Notes under the pieces: generated by a model
Seen by the model: only the letters and a program-made list of their open reading frames with translations
Told to the model about the DNA's origin: nothing
Database searches by the model: none
Shown: positions 1 to 14,339 of the stretch, one piece after another
Layout: every line of letters begins with the position of its first letter
How positions within the stretch are numbered: position 1 is the stretch's first letter
From: JBKHDT01 sp049974825
Lineage (GTDB): Bacteria; Pseudomonadota; Gammaproteobacteria; Halothiobacillales; Halothiobacillaceae
Reading direction: 5' to 3'
DNA: 15,751 nt
Assembly (NCBI GenBank): GCA_049974825.1
Contig: JBNGDJ010000054.1
Location: 1 to 15,751, forward strand
Translations under genes and position numbers: made by a program

Positions 1-53
1 ATCGTGCCCACGTTTACGTGCGGCTTGCTACGCTCGAATTTTTCCTTGGACAT
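1..53 (-). CDS. tuf: Elongation factor EF-Tu, 5' end only (copy downstream of fusA)
   Basis: The first 17 codons of EF-Tu, ATG at 53-51, running off the window at base 1. The translation MSKEKFERSKPHVNVGT is the standard proteobacterial EF-Tu amino terminus, which leads into the first GTPase motif. EF-Tu brings aminoacyl-tRNA to the ribosome as a GTP complex in the cytoplasm. A GAGG Shine-Dalgarno element (minus strand GAGGTTGTGAACAATG) lies 9 bases before the start. The gene follows fusA by 43 bases with no promoter or terminator seen between them, so it is probably the last gene of the str operon (the tufA position). A second tuf ends at the other side of the window. The two fragments cover opposite ends of the protein, so their identity cannot be compared here. 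Confidence 0.96.
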   Translation of the reverse strand, partial: MSKEKFERSKPHVNVGT

Positions 54-96
54 TGTTCACAACCTCGAAAATGTTGAATTCGTCTGTATAAATCAG

Positions 97-2193
97 TTAT
101 TCGCCCGACTTGATCACGGCATCGGCGATGCTCTTCGGAGTCTCGGCGTACTTCTCGAACTCCATCGCGTAAGTCGCACGACCCTGGGTCGCCGAACGCA
201 GATCGGTCGCATAGCCGAACATCTCGGACAGCGGAATTTCCGCCCTGATCATCTTGGAACCGGTGGGCGTATCTTCCATGCCCTGCACCATGCCGCGGCG
301 GCGATTGACGTCACCAATGACGTCACCCATGTACTCCTCAGGCGTTTCGATCTCAACCTTCATCATCGGCTCGAGCAGGACCGGGCTCGCCTTGGCCGCC
401 CCTTCCTTGAAGCCCATGGAACCGGCGATCTTGAAGGCCATTTCGTTGGAGTCGACGTCGTGGTATGAGCCGTCAAACAGCGTTACCTTGACGTCCACCA
501 TCGGGTAACCGGCGATGACGCCATTTTCCATCTGCTCCTGGATGCCCTTGTCGACTGCCGGAATGTATTCCTTGGGAACCACACCGCCCACGATGGCGTT
601 GACGAACTCGTATCCACCGCCTTCTTCCATCGGCTCGATCTTGAGCACCACGTGACCGTACTGGCCGCGACCACCGGACTGACGCACGAACTTGCCTTCA
701 GCTTCCACGGCGCTGCGGATGGTTTCGCGATACGCGACCTGCGGCTTGCCGATATTGGCTTCAACCTTGAACTCGCGACGCATGCGGTCAACGATGATGT
801 CCAGGTGCAGCTCGCCCATCCCGGAGATGATCGTCTGCCCGGATTCCTCGTCGGTGCGCACGCGGAAGGAAGGATCTTCCTGGGCCAGCTTGCCCAGCGC
901 GATGCCCATCTTCTCCTGGTCGCCCTTCGTCTTGGGCTCCACGGCCACGGAGATCACGGGCTCGGGAAATTCCATCCGCTCCAGAACGACCGGCGCATCC
1001 ATGGCGCAGAGCGTGTCACCCGTTGTTACGTTCTTGAGGCCAACAACTGCCGCGATGTCACCGGAACGCACCTCCTTCACTTCCTCGCGGGAGTTGGAGT
1101 GCATCTGCATGATCCGGCCCACGCGCTCGCGGTTGGTGGTCACGGAGTTGAGCACGGTTTCGCCCGAATTGAGCACACCGGAGTAGACGCGAACGAAGGT
1201 GAGCGTACCCACGAAGGGGTCGGTCATGATCTTGAATGCGAGCGCGGCGAAGGGCTGGTCGTCCCCTGCCTTGCGCAGCACTTCCTCACCGTCCGGCGTT
1301 TCACCCTGGATGGACTCGACTTCCGTGGGGCTCGGCAGGAACTCAACCACGCCGTCAAGCAGACGCTGAACGCCCTTGTTCTTGAACGCCGTGCCGCAGA
1401 ACGCCGGGATGATCTCGTTGGCAAGCGTCCGCTTGCGCAGGCCGGCCTTGATCTCGTCGTCGGACAGCTCACCGTTCTCGAGGTACTTGTCCATCAACTC
1501 TTCGTCGGCCTCGGCAGCCGCTTCGATCATCTGCTCGCGGTACTGCTCGCACTGCTCGACCATCTCGGCAGGCACATCGCGCTGATCGTATGTTGCGCCG
1601 GCATCGTCCGGGTTCCAGTAAATTGCCTTCATGCGCAGCAGGTCGACGACGCCCTCGAAGTTGTCTTCGGCGCCAATCGGCAGGACGACGGGCACCGGGT
1701 TGGCACCCAGACGCTTCTTCAGCTGATCCATGACCCGCAGAAAGTCCGCGCCGGAGCGGTCCATCTTGTTCACGAACGCAAGACGCGGGACGCTGTACTT
1801 GTTGGCCTGCCGCCAGACAGTCTCGGACTGCGGCTGGACGCCACCGACCGCGCAGAGGACGAACACCGCCCCGTCCAACACCCGCAGGGAGCGCTCCACC
1901 TCAATGGTGAAGTCCACGTGCCCGGGGGTGTCGATGATGTTGAAGCGGTGCTGCTCGAACTGTTGATCCATGCCCTGCCAGAAGGCGGTCGTGGCAGCCG
2001 AGGTGATCGTGATCCCCCGCTCCTGTTCCTGCTCCATCCAGTCCATGGTCGCGGCACCGTCATGAACCTCGCCGATCTTGTGCGAGATGCCGGTGTAGAA
2101 CAGGATCCGTTCCGTTGTGGTCGTCTTGCCGGCATCGATGTGCGCCATGATGCCGAAATTGCGATATCGCTCGAGCGGGGTCGTTCGGGCCAC
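97..2193 (-). CDS. fusA: Elongation factor G (translocase)
   Basis: Translational GTPase that drives tRNA-mRNA translocation and, with RRF, ribosome recycling. The 698-residue product has all G motifs: AHIDAGKT at residues 17-24, RGITI at 59-63, DTPGH at 88-92 and NKMD at 142-145. The later domains follow, including the GYHDVDS-type loop of domain IV. E. coli EF-G is 704 residues, so this is full length. The start is taken as GTG at 2193-2191, giving MARTTPLERYRNFGI as in the family. An upstream in-frame TTG at 2199 would add two residues but lies only 3 bases from the AGAGG Shine-Dalgarno, whereas the GTG lies 9 bases from it. The stop is TAA at 99-97. It sits 23 bases after rpsG and 43 bases before tuf, so it belongs to the str operon. 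No unusual residues were noticed. Confidence 0.98.
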   Translation of the reverse strand: MARTTPLERYRNFGIMAHIDAGKTTTTERILFYTGISHKIGEVHDGAATMDWMEQEQERGITITSAATTAFWQGMDQQFEQHRFNIIDTPGHVDFTIEVERSLRVLDGAVFVLCAVGGVQPQSETVWRQANKYSVPRLAFVNKMDRSGADFLRVMDQLKKRLGANPVPVVLPIGAEDNFEGVVDLLRMKAIYWNPDDAGATYDQRDVPAEMVEQCEQYREQMIEAAAEADEELMDKYLENGELSDDEIKAGLRKRTLANEIIPAFCGTAFKNKGVQRLLDGVVEFLPSPTEVESIQGETPDGEEVLRKAGDDQPFAALAFKIMTDPFVGTLTFVRVYSGVLNSGETVLNSVTTNRERVGRIMQMHSNSREEVKEVRSGDIAAVVGLKNVTTGDTLCAMDAPVVLERMEFPEPVISVAVEPKTKGDQEKMGIALGKLAQEDPSFRVRTDEESGQTIISGMGELHLDIIVDRMRREFKVEANIGKPQVAYRETIRSAVEAEGKFVRQSGGRGQYGHVVLKIEPMEEGGGYEFVNAIVGGVVPKEYIPAVDKGIQEQMENGVIAGYPMVDVKVTLFDGSYHDVDSNEMAFKIAGSMGFKEGAAKASPVLLEPMMKVEIETPEEYMGDVIGDVNRRRGMVQGMEDTPTGSKMIRAEIPLSEMFGYATDLRSATQGRATYAMEFEKYAETPKSIADAVIKSGE

Positions 2194-2216
2194 GTTCAAA
2201 TACCTCTAAAAAATGC

Positions 2217-2687
2217 TTACCAGCGGAAGTGGGCAAACGCCTTGTTCGCTTCCGCCATCCGGTGAGTGTCCTCGCGCTTCTTGACGGCGGAGCCACGGTT
2301 CTCGGCAGCGTCCATCAGCTCGCCGGCGAGCTTGGCAGACATGGTCTTCTCGCCGCGCTTGCGTGCCGCGTCGATCAGCCAGCGCATGGCCAGCGAGGTG
2401 CGACGCACGGGACGAACCTCAACCGGAACCTGGTAGGTGGCACCACCAACGCGGCGGGACTTGACCTCGACCGCCGGGGCGACGTTCTCCAGGGCGCGCT
2501 CGACCAGCTCGACCGGATCACCCTTGCCGCGGGATTCCATGGTGTCCATGGCCCCGTACAGGATCTTCTCGGCGACGGACTTCTTGCCGCTGTTCATGAT
2601 CATGTTTACGAATTTCGCGACTGTGACATTGCCGAACTTCGGGTCCGGCAGAATCTCGCGCTTGGGTACTTCTCTTCTTCTAGGCAT
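2217..2687 (-). CDS. rpsG: 30S ribosomal protein S7
   Basis: S7 is a primary 16S rRNA-binding protein that nucleates assembly of the 30S head and contacts the E site. The product is 156 residues, starting MPRRREVPKREILPDPKFGN and ending in NKAFAHFRW, a full-length short-form S7 without the C-terminal extension found in E. coli K-12. ATG at 2687 is preceded by an AAGGA Shine-Dalgarno. The stop is TAA. It lies 27 bases after rpsL and 23 bases before fusA. In E. coli S7 represses the str operon by binding a much longer rpsL-rpsG spacer (about 100 bases); that space is missing here. Confidence 0.98.
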   Translation of the reverse strand: MPRRREVPKREILPDPKFGNVTVAKFVNMIMNSGKKSVAEKILYGAMDTMESRGKGDPVELVERALENVAPAVEVKSRRVGGATYQVPVEVRPVRRTSLAMRWLIDAARKRGEKTMSAKLAGELMDAAENRGSAVKKREDTHRMAEANKAFAHFRW

Positions 2688-2714
2688 GACTTGTTTTCCT
2701 TACCCGACCTGTAA

Positions 2715-3089
2715 TCAACCCTTGGGCCGCTTGGCGCCGTACTTGGAACGGCCCTGGCGACGCTTGGCGACGCCCTGGGTATCCAGGCTGCCGCGCACGG
2801 TGTGGTAGCGGACACCGGGCAAGTCTTTGACACGACCGCCACGGATCAGGACCACGGAGTGCTCCTGGAGGTTGTGACCCTCACCGCCGATATAGCTGGC
2901 CACCTCGTACCCGTTCGTCAGGCGAACGCGGGCCACCTTCCGCAGTGCGGAGTTCGGCTTCTTCGGGGTGGTGGTGTAGACCCGGGTGCAAACCCCCCGG
3001 CGCTGGGGGCAGGCTTCAAGGGCCGGCACCTTGGTTTTCTCGACCACGCGCTTGCGCGGCTTGCGAACAAGCTGATTGATTGTTGCCAT
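2715..3089 (-). CDS. rpsL: 30S ribosomal protein S12
   Basis: S12 lies at the decoding centre and affects accuracy; its mutations give streptomycin resistance. The 124-residue product (same length as E. coli) begins MATINQLVRKPRKR and contains TTTPKKPNSALRK and IRGGRVKDLPGVRYHTV. Lys43 and Lys88, the usual streptomycin-resistance positions, are wild type. Asp89, the residue methylthiolated by RimO in E. coli, is present. ATG at 3089 is chosen because it matches the family start and has a GGAG element upstream; the frame stays open 18 codons further upstream, but through a hairpin leader that shows no protein similarity. It is the first gene after the promoter at 3153-3181 and heads rpsL-rpsG-fusA-tuf. 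Confidence 0.98.
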   Translation of the reverse strand: MATINQLVRKPRKRVVEKTKVPALEACPQRRGVCTRVYTTTPKKPNSALRKVARVRLTNGYEVASYIGGEGHNLQEHSVVLIRGGRVKDLPGVRYHTVRGSLDTQGVAKRRQGRSKYGAKRPKG

Positions 3090-3108
3090 GAATTCGGTTT
3101 CTCCGACC

Positions 3109-3141
3109 AGAAATAGAAGCGACGGGGCTGCTCCCCGTCGC
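3109..3141 (-). terminator. Hairpin with U-rich tail in the rpsL leader / after rpoC
   Basis: On the minus strand GCGACGGGG (3141-3133) pairs perfectly with CCCCGTCGC (3127-3119) around a five-base loop AGCAG, and TTCTATTTCT follows. A 9-bp GC-rich stem plus a U-rich but interrupted tail resembles an intrinsic terminator. It would stop readthrough from rpoC. Because it also lies just downstream of the str promoter start site, it may instead act as a partial attenuator or a 5' stabilising stem. The structure is seen; the role is inferred. Confidence 0.6.
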
Positions 3142-3152
3142 AAAGGGCTGAA

Positions 3153-3181
3153 ATTCTAGGGAGAGCGAGTGCTGCTGTCAA
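3153..3181 (-). promoter_or_regulatory. Sigma70 promoter of the str operon (rpsL-rpsG-fusA-tuf)
   Basis: Minus strand TTGACA (3181-3176), a 17-base spacer, then TAGAAT (3158-3153). The -35 is a perfect match and the -10 matches 5 of 6 positions, with ideal spacing. Transcription should begin near 3147, giving a leader of about 58 bases to rpsL. The -35 starts 20 bases after the rpoC stop. This is the strongest promoter seen in the window. Confidence 0.88.
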
Positions 3182-3200
3182 CTTCGCTCCACCGCTGCGA

Positions 3201-7427
<4,227 letters not shown>

Positions 7428-7473
7428 CGCAATACCTGCCTTGCGCTGTCGATTCGCGCGTTAAGCGATGTCC

Positions 7474-7498
7474 CGCGGCGACCGGTCAGATCGCCGCG
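7474..7498 (-). repeat. Hairpin in the rpoB-rpoC spacer
   Basis: Inverted repeat with an 8-bp perfect stem, minus strand CGCGGCGA (7498-7491) and TCGCCGCG (7481-7474), with a nine-base loop. No U-tract follows, so it does not look like an intrinsic terminator. It occupies part of the 85-base spacer and may affect mRNA stability or coupling between rpoB and rpoC. Confidence 0.5.
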
Positions 7499-7512
7499 CA
7501 TGACCCTGCGGC

Positions 7513-11664
<4,152 letters not shown>

Positions 11665-11696
11665 CTGGTTTCCTCTTCGGACCACTGAAGGTACAG

Positions 11697-11726
11697 GTCA
11701 CATGCCGGGGTCTCCGGCATGTCGAC
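11697..11726 (-). repeat. Strong 12-bp hairpin just upstream of rpoB
   Basis: Minus strand GTC-G-ACATGCCGG (11726-11714) pairs with CCGGCATGTGAC (11708-11697), with one bulged G and the loop AGACC. The core is a 9-bp perfect stem, extended to 12 bp beyond the bulge. It ends 33 bases before the rpoB ATG and leaves the Shine-Dalgarno free. No U-tract follows. It is a candidate for RNase III processing, mRNA stabilisation or a protein-binding site. Confidence 0.65.
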
Positions 11727-11730
11727 AATT

Positions 11731-11755
11731 TCGGTCCGCCATGGCCGCGGACCGA
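11731..11755 (-). repeat. Perfect 9-bp hairpin upstream of rpoB
   Basis: Minus strand TCGGTCCGC (11755-11747) pairs with GCGGACCGA (11739-11731) around the seven-base loop GGCCATG. It stands 4 bases before the 12-bp stem at 11697-11726, so the two could stack into one long double-stranded RNA target. The bases that follow (AATTGTCG) are not a terminator tail. Confidence 0.65.
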
Positions 11756-11872
11756 TGCAGAATCTTGATTCGGCAGGCCGGAGTTTCACGGACTCCGACC
11801 AGCCGGGCCCAGACTTTGGCTGGACCGGGGCCGACTGTCGTGGAGATAGATCCACCACAATCGACCGAATTG

Positions 11873-11909
11873 GGGGCGGGCAGGCCGGAACCTGGCCGCC
11901 GTGCGCCCC
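11873..11909 (-). repeat. GC-rich interrupted hairpin after the attenuator
   Basis: Nested stems on the minus strand: GGGGCG (11909-11904) with CGCCCC (11878-11873), then GGC with GCC, then GGCC (11897-11894) with GGCC (11886-11883), closed by the loop AGGTTCC. A CAC bulge on one side and a single T on the other interrupt the 13 base pairs. It lies about 15 bases past the attenuator U-tract. No terminator tail follows. Confidence 0.5.
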
Positions 11910-11923
11910 GTCACGCCAAAGCG

Positions 11924-11956
11924 AGAAAAGGCCGGCAGTGCATCGCACTACCAGCC
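11924..11956 (-). terminator. Attenuator (intrinsic terminator) between rplL and rpoB
   Basis: Minus strand GGCTGGTAGTG (11956-11946) pairs over 11 bp, with two G-U wobbles, with CACTGCCGGCC (11940-11930) around the loop CGATG. TTTTCT follows at 11929-11924. This is a normal rho-independent terminator by shape. Its place 35 bases after the rplL stop matches the E. coli attenuator that lowers rpoBC expression relative to rplJL. Termination must be partial, because no other strong promoter for rpoB was seen. Confidence 0.85.
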
Positions 11957-11990
11957 ACGGGGCGCCTTGCTTCAGCGCAAGACAAAGCGA

Positions 11991-12371
11991 TTACTTGAGC
12001 TCAACCGCAGCGCCGGCGTCTTCCAGCTTCTTCTTCATTTCCTCGGCGTCGGCCTTGGCCACGCCTTCCTTGATGGTGGACGGCGCGCCTTCCACCAGTT
12101 CCTTGGCTTCCTTCAGGCCCAGGCCGGTCAGCTCGCGCACGGCCTTGATCACGGCCACCTTGTTGGAACCGAAGCTGCTCATGACGACATCGAACTCGTC
12201 CTTCTCGGCAGCGGCAGCCTCGCCACCGCCGGCAGCCGGTGCGGCAACGGCAGCCACGGCGGCTGCTGCGGAAACGCCAAACTTCTCTTCCATCGCGGAG
12301 ATCAGATCAACAACTTCCATCACGGACATGTTGGAGATCGCTTCGAGAATATCGTCTTTTGAAATTGCCAT
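11991..12371 (-). CDS. rplL: 50S ribosomal protein L7/L12
   Basis: The stalk protein, present as dimers bound to L10, which recruits EF-G, EF-Tu and other factors and stimulates their GTPase activity. The 126-residue product has the usual three parts: N-terminal dimerisation helices (about 1-33), an Ala/Gly-rich hinge (34-55) and the C-terminal factor-binding domain (56-126) with KVAVIKAVRELTGLGLKEAK and the ending GAAVELK. ATG at 12371 has CAGG 9 bases upstream. The stop is TAA. It follows rplJ by 54 bases and precedes the attenuator. L7/L12 is needed in several copies per ribosome, which fits its place before the attenuator. Confidence 0.99.
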   Translation of the reverse strand: MAISKDDILEAISNMSVMEVVDLISAMEEKFGVSAAAAVAAVAAPAAGGGEAAAAEKDEFDVVMSSFGSNKVAVIKAVRELTGLGLKEAKELVEGAPSTIKEGVAKADAEEMKKKLEDAGAAVELK

Positions 12372-12425
12372 TTTGAAATACCTGAATCTTTGAAATTGAC
12401 GGTTGTGTTGGGGTCGAATGCCGGA

Positions 12426-12953
12426 TCAGGCCGCCTGCTTTTGGTCGCGAACTGCCGCGACGGTGCGCACCAGCTTGCCCGGAACCTCGTTGAGGGTCCG
12501 CGCCAGCTTGGTGACGGGCGCCTGCATGACCGACATGAGCATGGAGATGGCTTCGTCGCGCGTCGGCAGACTGGCCACACGCTCGAGGTCCGCCGCCGGA
12601 AGCAACTGCCCACTGAGCGCGACCAGCTTGACCTCAAGCTTGTCGAACTCCTTGGAGAAGTCCCTCATCAGGCGGGCGGCACCACCCGGATCTTCCATCG
12701 AGAAAGCCAGCACGAGCGGGCCGGTGAGCCCCTCAGCCATGCACTCGAATTCGGTTCCGGCAATGGCGCGCTTGGCAAGCGTGTTTTTAACCACGCGCAG
12801 AAAAACGCCAGACTCGCGTGCCTTCACACGCATGGCGGTCATCTGCTCGACAGTCAGCCCGCGGTATTCCGCGCCGACCGCCGAGTACGCCTTGGACGCG
12901 ACCTCGGCCACCTCTGCGACAACCAACTTTTTCTCTTCGAGGGTCAGTGCCAC
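12426..12953 (-). CDS. rplJ: 50S ribosomal protein L10
   Basis: The base of the ribosomal stalk: L10 binds 23S rRNA beside L11 and carries L7/L12 dimers on its C-terminal helix. The 175-residue product starts MALTLEEKKLVVAEV and ends GKLVRTVAAVRDQKQAA, aligning along its length with E. coli L10 (165 residues). The extra length is partly near residues 145-158 (VTKLARTLNEVPG). The start is GTG at 12953, with AGGA 8 bases upstream. No ATG near it would keep the conserved amino terminus, so the GTG is well supported. The stop is TGA. A leader structure for L10 feedback lies upstream. Confidence 0.98.
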   Translation of the reverse strand: MALTLEEKKLVVAEVAEVASKAYSAVGAEYRGLTVEQMTAMRVKARESGVFLRVVKNTLAKRAIAGTEFECMAEGLTGPLVLAFSMEDPGGAARLMRDFSKEFDKLEVKLVALSGQLLPAADLERVASLPTRDEAISMLMSVMQAPVTKLARTLNEVPGKLVRTVAAVRDQKQAA

Positions 12954-12973
12954 AAGATTGGTCCTATCGAATG

Positions 12974-12998
12974 GGTCACTCCCCGGGGGAAAGTGACC
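12974..12998 (-). repeat. Hairpin directly before the rplJ ribosome binding site
   Basis: Minus strand GGTCACT (12998-12992) pairs with AGTGACC (12980-12974); two G-U pairs and CC/GG can extend the stem inward. It ends 9 bases before the AGGA Shine-Dalgarno of rplJ. The tail ATTCGATAGG is not a U-tract. It may be part of the L10-responsive leader that controls access to the start codon. Confidence 0.55.
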
Positions 12999-13009
12999 GG
13001 TCTATGAAC

Positions 13010-13032
13010 GAAAGCGCCGCATGTGCGCTTTC
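13010..13032 (-). repeat. 8-bp perfect hairpin in the rplJ leader
   Basis: Minus strand GAAAGCGC (13032-13025) pairs with GCGCTTTC (13017-13010) around the seven-base loop ACATGCG. The following bases GTTCATAG are not a clear terminator tail. It lies between the L10-binding element and the stem beside the rplJ start. Confidence 0.55.
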
Positions 13033-13040
13033 CCCACGTC

Positions 13041-13070
13041 ACGACCGTCCAGAAATATGGATCGGGTCGT
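13041..13070 (-). repeat. Interrupted hairpin at the 3' side of the L10 leader
   Basis: Minus strand ACGACC (13070-13065) pairs with GGTCGT (13046-13041). An asymmetric internal loop (CGA against C) leads to a TCCA/TGGA inner stem and the loop TATTTC. Its first arm shares bases with the 3' conserved strand of the L10-leader core, so the two folds may compete. Confidence 0.5.
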
Positions 13071-13140
13071 CTGCGCAGGCGGGCGCTCGCCGAGCCCCAT
13101 TACTCCGGACGGGCTGTCCGGAACCTGCGGTCTTTGACAC
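13065..13140 (-). promoter_or_regulatory. Ribosomal protein L10 leader (autoregulatory mRNA element)
   Basis: The two conserved strands of the gammaproteobacterial L10 leader are visible on the minus strand: CAAAGACCGCAGG (13136-13124) and CCTGCGCAGACG (13079-13068). CGCAGG and CCTGCG form the closing helix. Two side hairpins lie between them: a perfect 7-bp stem with loop AGCCC (13122-13104) and a 7-bp stem with one bulge and loop GGC (13098-13081). In E. coli the L10-L7/L12 complex binds this structure and represses rplJL translation. The match to the E. coli strands is from memory; the pairing is read from this sequence. Confidence 0.72.
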
Positions 13141-13212
13141 TGCCGCCCGACCGGCCATCCTGGTGGTCCGGTACGAGCAACAGCCCAAAGTTCTTGCCGA
13201 GCAGGCCGCGGA

Positions 13213-13908
13213 TCAAACCGCGACCGTGCCCAGATCAACGGAGATGCCGGGCCCCATCGTGGAGGAGACGGCAATCCGCTTCATATACACGCCCTTGGCC
13301 CCCGAAGGCTTGGCCTTGTTGAGGTCGGCCAGCAGAGCGTTCAGGTTCTCGAGCAGCGCTTCGGGTTCGAAGTCCACCTTGCCGATTGAGCAGTGGATAA
13401 TGCCGCCCTTTTCGGTCCGGTAACGAACCTGGCCGGCTTTTGCATTCTTGACCGCCGTGGCGACGTCCATGGTGACTGTGCCCACCTTCGGGTTCGGCAT
13501 CAGGCCACGCGGCCCGAGGATCTGGCCCAGCTGACCAACCACGCGCATGGCATCCGGGGTGGCGATAACCACGTCGAAGTCCATGTTGCCGCGCTTGATC
13601 TCGTCAGCCAGGTCCTCGAAACCGATAATGTCGGCCCCGGCTTCCTTGGCCGCTTCGGCGTTGGCACCCTGCGCGAAAACGGCCACGCGAACAGTCTTGC
13701 CGGTTCCGCGCGGAAGCACGGTTGAGCCACGAACCATCTGGTCGGAGCGACGCGGGTCGACGCCGAGATTGACAGACACGTCGACGGACTCAACAAACTT
13801 GACCGAGGACAGCTCCTTCAGGAGACCAAAAGCCTCAAGGGCCGGATAATTGCGATCGGCATCGACCTTCTCGCGAATCATTTTCTGTCGCTTGCTCAGC
13901 TTGGCCAT
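13213..13908 (-). CDS. rplA: 50S ribosomal protein L1
   Basis: L1 forms the mobile stalk beside the E site and guides release of deacylated tRNA; it also represses its own operon. The 231-residue product (E. coli 234) begins MAKLSKRQKMIREKVD and contains the invariant GQILGPRGLMPNPKVGTVT and the C-terminal TMGPGI. The start is ATG at 13908-13906, sharing its A with the rplK stop (TGATG), which suggests translational coupling. A GGAGG element lies 5 bases upstream, inside rplK. A GTG one codon earlier is less likely. The stop is TGA. Confidence 0.98.
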   Translation of the reverse strand: MAKLSKRQKMIREKVDADRNYPALEAFGLLKELSSVKFVESVDVSVNLGVDPRRSDQMVRGSTVLPRGTGKTVRVAVFAQGANAEAAKEAGADIIGFEDLADEIKRGNMDFDVVIATPDAMRVVGQLGQILGPRGLMPNPKVGTVTMDVATAVKNAKAGQVRYRTEKGGIIHCSIGKVDFEPEALLENLNALLADLNKAKPSGAKGVYMKRIAVSSTMGPGISVDLGTVAV

Positions 13909-14339
13909 CACACACCCTCCACGTTCAGACCCATGCTGCGGGCGCTGCCCGCAATCGTGCGCACCGCCGCATCAAGATCCGCCGCGGACAGATCAGGCTG
14001 CTTGGTCTTGGCGATCTCTTCGATCTGCTCACGAGTTACAGTGCCGACTTTCACGCTGTTGGGCGTGGCGCTGCCGGACTTGATGCCGGCCGCCTTCTTC
14101 AGAAGGATCGACGCCGGCGGGGTCTTCATGATGAACGAGAAGCTCTTGTCCGCGTAGACGGTGATGACCACCGGCAGCGGCAGACCCGGCTCAACGTTCT
14201 GGGTGGCGGCATTGAACTCCTTGCAGAAGCCCATGATGTTCACGCCGTGCTGACCCAGGGCCGGACCGATCGGCGGACTCGGATTCGCCTGACCAGCCGG
14301 CACCTGGAGCTTGATGTATCCAGCGACTTTCTTAGCCAT
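13908..14339 (-). CDS. rplK: 50S ribosomal protein L11
   Basis: L11 binds the GTPase-associated centre of 23S rRNA and is required for RelA-dependent ppGpp synthesis and normal factor turnover. The 143-residue product starts MAKKVAGYIKLQVPAGQANP. It holds the proline-rich PPIGPALGQHGVNIMGFCKEFN segment in the N-terminal domain (the thiostrepton-linked region) and an RNA-binding C-terminal domain ending RSMGLNVEGV. ATG at 14339 has an AGAGG element 6 bases upstream. The stop TGA overlaps the rplA start by one base. The L1 operator lies 16 bases before the start. Confidence 0.98.
   Translation of the reverse strand: MAKKVAGYIKLQVPAGQANPSPPIGPALGQHGVNIMGFCKEFNAATQNVEPGLPLPVVITVYADKSFSFIMKTPPASILLKKAAGIKSGSATPNSVKVGTVTREQIEEIAKTKQPDLSAADLDAAVRTIAGSARSMGLNVEGV

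Larger units (their letters stand above)
11665..11990 (-). other. rplL-rpoB spacer: attenuator followed by serial hairpins
   Basis: 326 bases without a convincing gene. In transcription order it holds a small 5-bp stem (11966-11981), the attenuator (11924-11956), a GC-rich interrupted stem (11873-11909), two weak 5-bp stems (11840-11855 and 11780-11796) and two strong stems (11731-11755 and 11697-11726). The last lies about 17 bases before the rpoB Shine-Dalgarno. E. coli has a spacer of nearly the same length with an attenuator and an RNase III cleavage site. No good sigma70 promoter was seen. Which stem is cut by RNase III here cannot be told by eye. Confidence 0.7.
12954..13212 (-). other. 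rplA-rplJ spacer: mRNA leader of rplJL
   Basis: 259 bases without a gene. In transcription order it has a 7-bp stem with a bulged A (13171-13151), the L10-leader element (13136-13068 core), a hairpin at 13070-13041, an 8-bp stem at 13032-13010 and a hairpin at 12998-12974, then the rplJ Shine-Dalgarno. No convincing sigma70 promoter and no U-tract terminator were seen, so rplJL transcripts probably arise by readthrough from rplKA or from a promoter within rplA that I could not identify. Confidence 0.6.

Noticed and set aside
652..2265. Plus-strand open frame of 537 codons opposite fusA and the rpsG end
   Set aside because: It is antisense to a conserved gene, with the same His/Leu/Arg-rich composition as the other antisense frames and no recognisable protein family.
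3090..3143. Amino-terminal extension of rpsL
   Set aside because: It would read through the leader hairpin; S12 is conserved from MATINQLVRKP at 3089.
11665..11685. GTG start for rpoB seven codons upstream
   Set aside because: The RpoB family starts at MSYSFTEKKRIRKDFG, and the strong GAGGAA site is placed for ATG 11664.
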